Shown in pieces: positions 5,239-5,727 of a stretch of 5,727 bases of DNA. Where the stretch lies: NCBI GenBank assembly GCA_019057775.1, contig JAHLWT010000262.1, positions 1-5,727 on the forward strand. The letters run 5' to 3'. The DNA comes from Promethearchaeota archaeon. GTDB lineage: Archaea > Asgardarchaeota > Lokiarchaeia > Sigynarchaeales > SOKP01. Under the pieces are notes generated by a model, which saw nothing but the letters and a program-made list of their open reading frames with translations, was not told where the DNA came from and did no database searches. Positions within the stretch are counted from its first letter, which is position 1, and each line of letters begins with the position of its first letter. Position numbers and translations under genes: made by a program.

Positions 5239-5727
5239 TTAGGATTTGTTATTATGTTCCACAGTTATTACAATTTTTCCTTTGTGGTGTCCTTCTTCAA
5301 GATACCGGAAAGCTTCAGCAACTTCACTTAACGGATAACGTCTATCTATAACAGGAACTACTTTGCCGGCTTCAAGAAGTTCTATCAAAAAAACCATATC
5401 TTCTTTTTTGTTTGGTTTCCACACCACGATACTCATTTTCTTACTCCTTGAAATCAATGGTCCTAGTAACGCAGCTTTGAAAACTCGAGCCATGGAACCT
5501 CCGACCATGGCAAGAATTCCCTTGGGATTCAAAACATGCTTATAATCGGAAATCGAACGAGATACTACAACATCAAGAATCAGGTCATAACTTTGCCCCC
5601 TTTTGGTGAAATCTTCTTGAGTGTAATCAATGACATGGTCTGCACCAATCGAGCGCATCATGTCCAATTTCTTCGTGCTGTCCACGCCAGTCACTTCAGC
5701 CCCGAATGATTTGGCAATCTGCACCGC
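5239..5727 (-). CDS. Medium-chain dehydrogenase/reductase (quinone-oxidoreductase-like), 5'-truncated
   Basis: This is the C-terminal 163 codons of an NAD(P)H-dependent medium-chain dehydrogenase/reductase. The frame is open to the right window edge, and the edge reads AVQIAKSFGAEVTGVDS, the conserved segment just after the glycine-rich Rossmann loop. The GTG at 5722-5724 is therefore an internal Val and not a start. Further family marks are LDMMRSIGADHVIDYTQEDF, the strand YDLILDVV, the segment LNPKGILAMVGG, and the C-terminal pattern PVIDRRYPLSEVAEAFRYLE with HHKGKIVITV. No zinc-site cysteines are seen in the visible part, and the features fit the zinc-free quinone oxidoreductase or AST1/RTN4IP1-like branch. 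Substrate is unknown. It converges on the ParE gene. Sampled GC is higher (30 of 60 at 5461-5520) than in the toxin cassettes. Confidence 0.85.
   Translation of the reverse strand, partial: AVQIAKSFGAEVTGVDSTKKLDMMRSIGADHVIDYTQEDFTKRGQSYDLILDVVVSRSISDYKHVLNPKGILAMVGGSMARVFKAALLGPLISRSKKMSIVVWKPNKKEDMVFLIELLEAGKVVPVIDRRYPLSEVAEAFRYLEEGHHKGKIVITVEHNNKS

Noticed and set aside
5363..5545. 60-codon plus-strand open frame opposite the dehydrogenase
   Set aside because: It is antisense to a clear dehydrogenase domain and has no ribosome-binding site or recognisable motif.

Overview
The window looks like AT-rich archaeal DNA, most likely from an Asgard-type (Lokiarchaeia-like) genome. The archaeal call rests on a clear BRE/TATA-type promoter (795-808), GGTGA ribosome-binding sites at two stop/start gene junctions, and a heterodisulfide-reductase-like CCG iron-sulfur protein. 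A minus-strand TPR remnant resembles the repeats common in Asgard proteins. No 16S or marker gene is present, so the lineage is inference.

Layout from left to right. (1) The 3' part of a class I SAM-dependent methyltransferase, whose frame is open to the left window edge (3-578). (2) A 263-base AT-rich spacer with a hairpin (624-654) and a small, apparently frame-shifted membrane or secreted peptide ORF (660-789). (3) A VapBC-type toxin-antitoxin pair (842-1540) behind a TATA box and a leader carrying ATGGGT three times at 14-base spacing. (4) A 299-base spacer with a decayed minus-strand TPR coding remnant (1625-1771) and the probable promoter of the next operon. (5) A two-gene redox operon (1840-4542): an FAD-linked oxidase of the alkyl-DHAP-synthase/GlcD type, followed directly by a GlcF/HdrD-like protein with two [4Fe-4S] ferredoxin motifs and two complete CCG motifs. 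(6) A second toxin-antitoxin pair, ParE/RelE type (4714-5186), with overlapping reading frames. (7) On the minus strand, the 3' part of a medium-chain dehydrogenase/reductase that runs off the right edge (5239-5727).

The metabolic core is the FAD/Fe-S pair. The flavoprotein probably oxidises a 2-hydroxy acid or related substrate and passes electrons through the iron-sulfur subunit to an unidentified acceptor. No membrane anchor is visible, so the pair is probably cytoplasmic or peripheral. The two toxin-antitoxin cassettes and broken gene fragments on both sides suggest a region of gene turnover around a conserved operon. By-eye base counts on sample lines agree: about 25-33% GC in the methyltransferase and toxin genes, against about 37-50% in the redox operon and the dehydrogenase. 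I see no CRISPR array, tRNA, rRNA or transposase, and no convincing new defence system.
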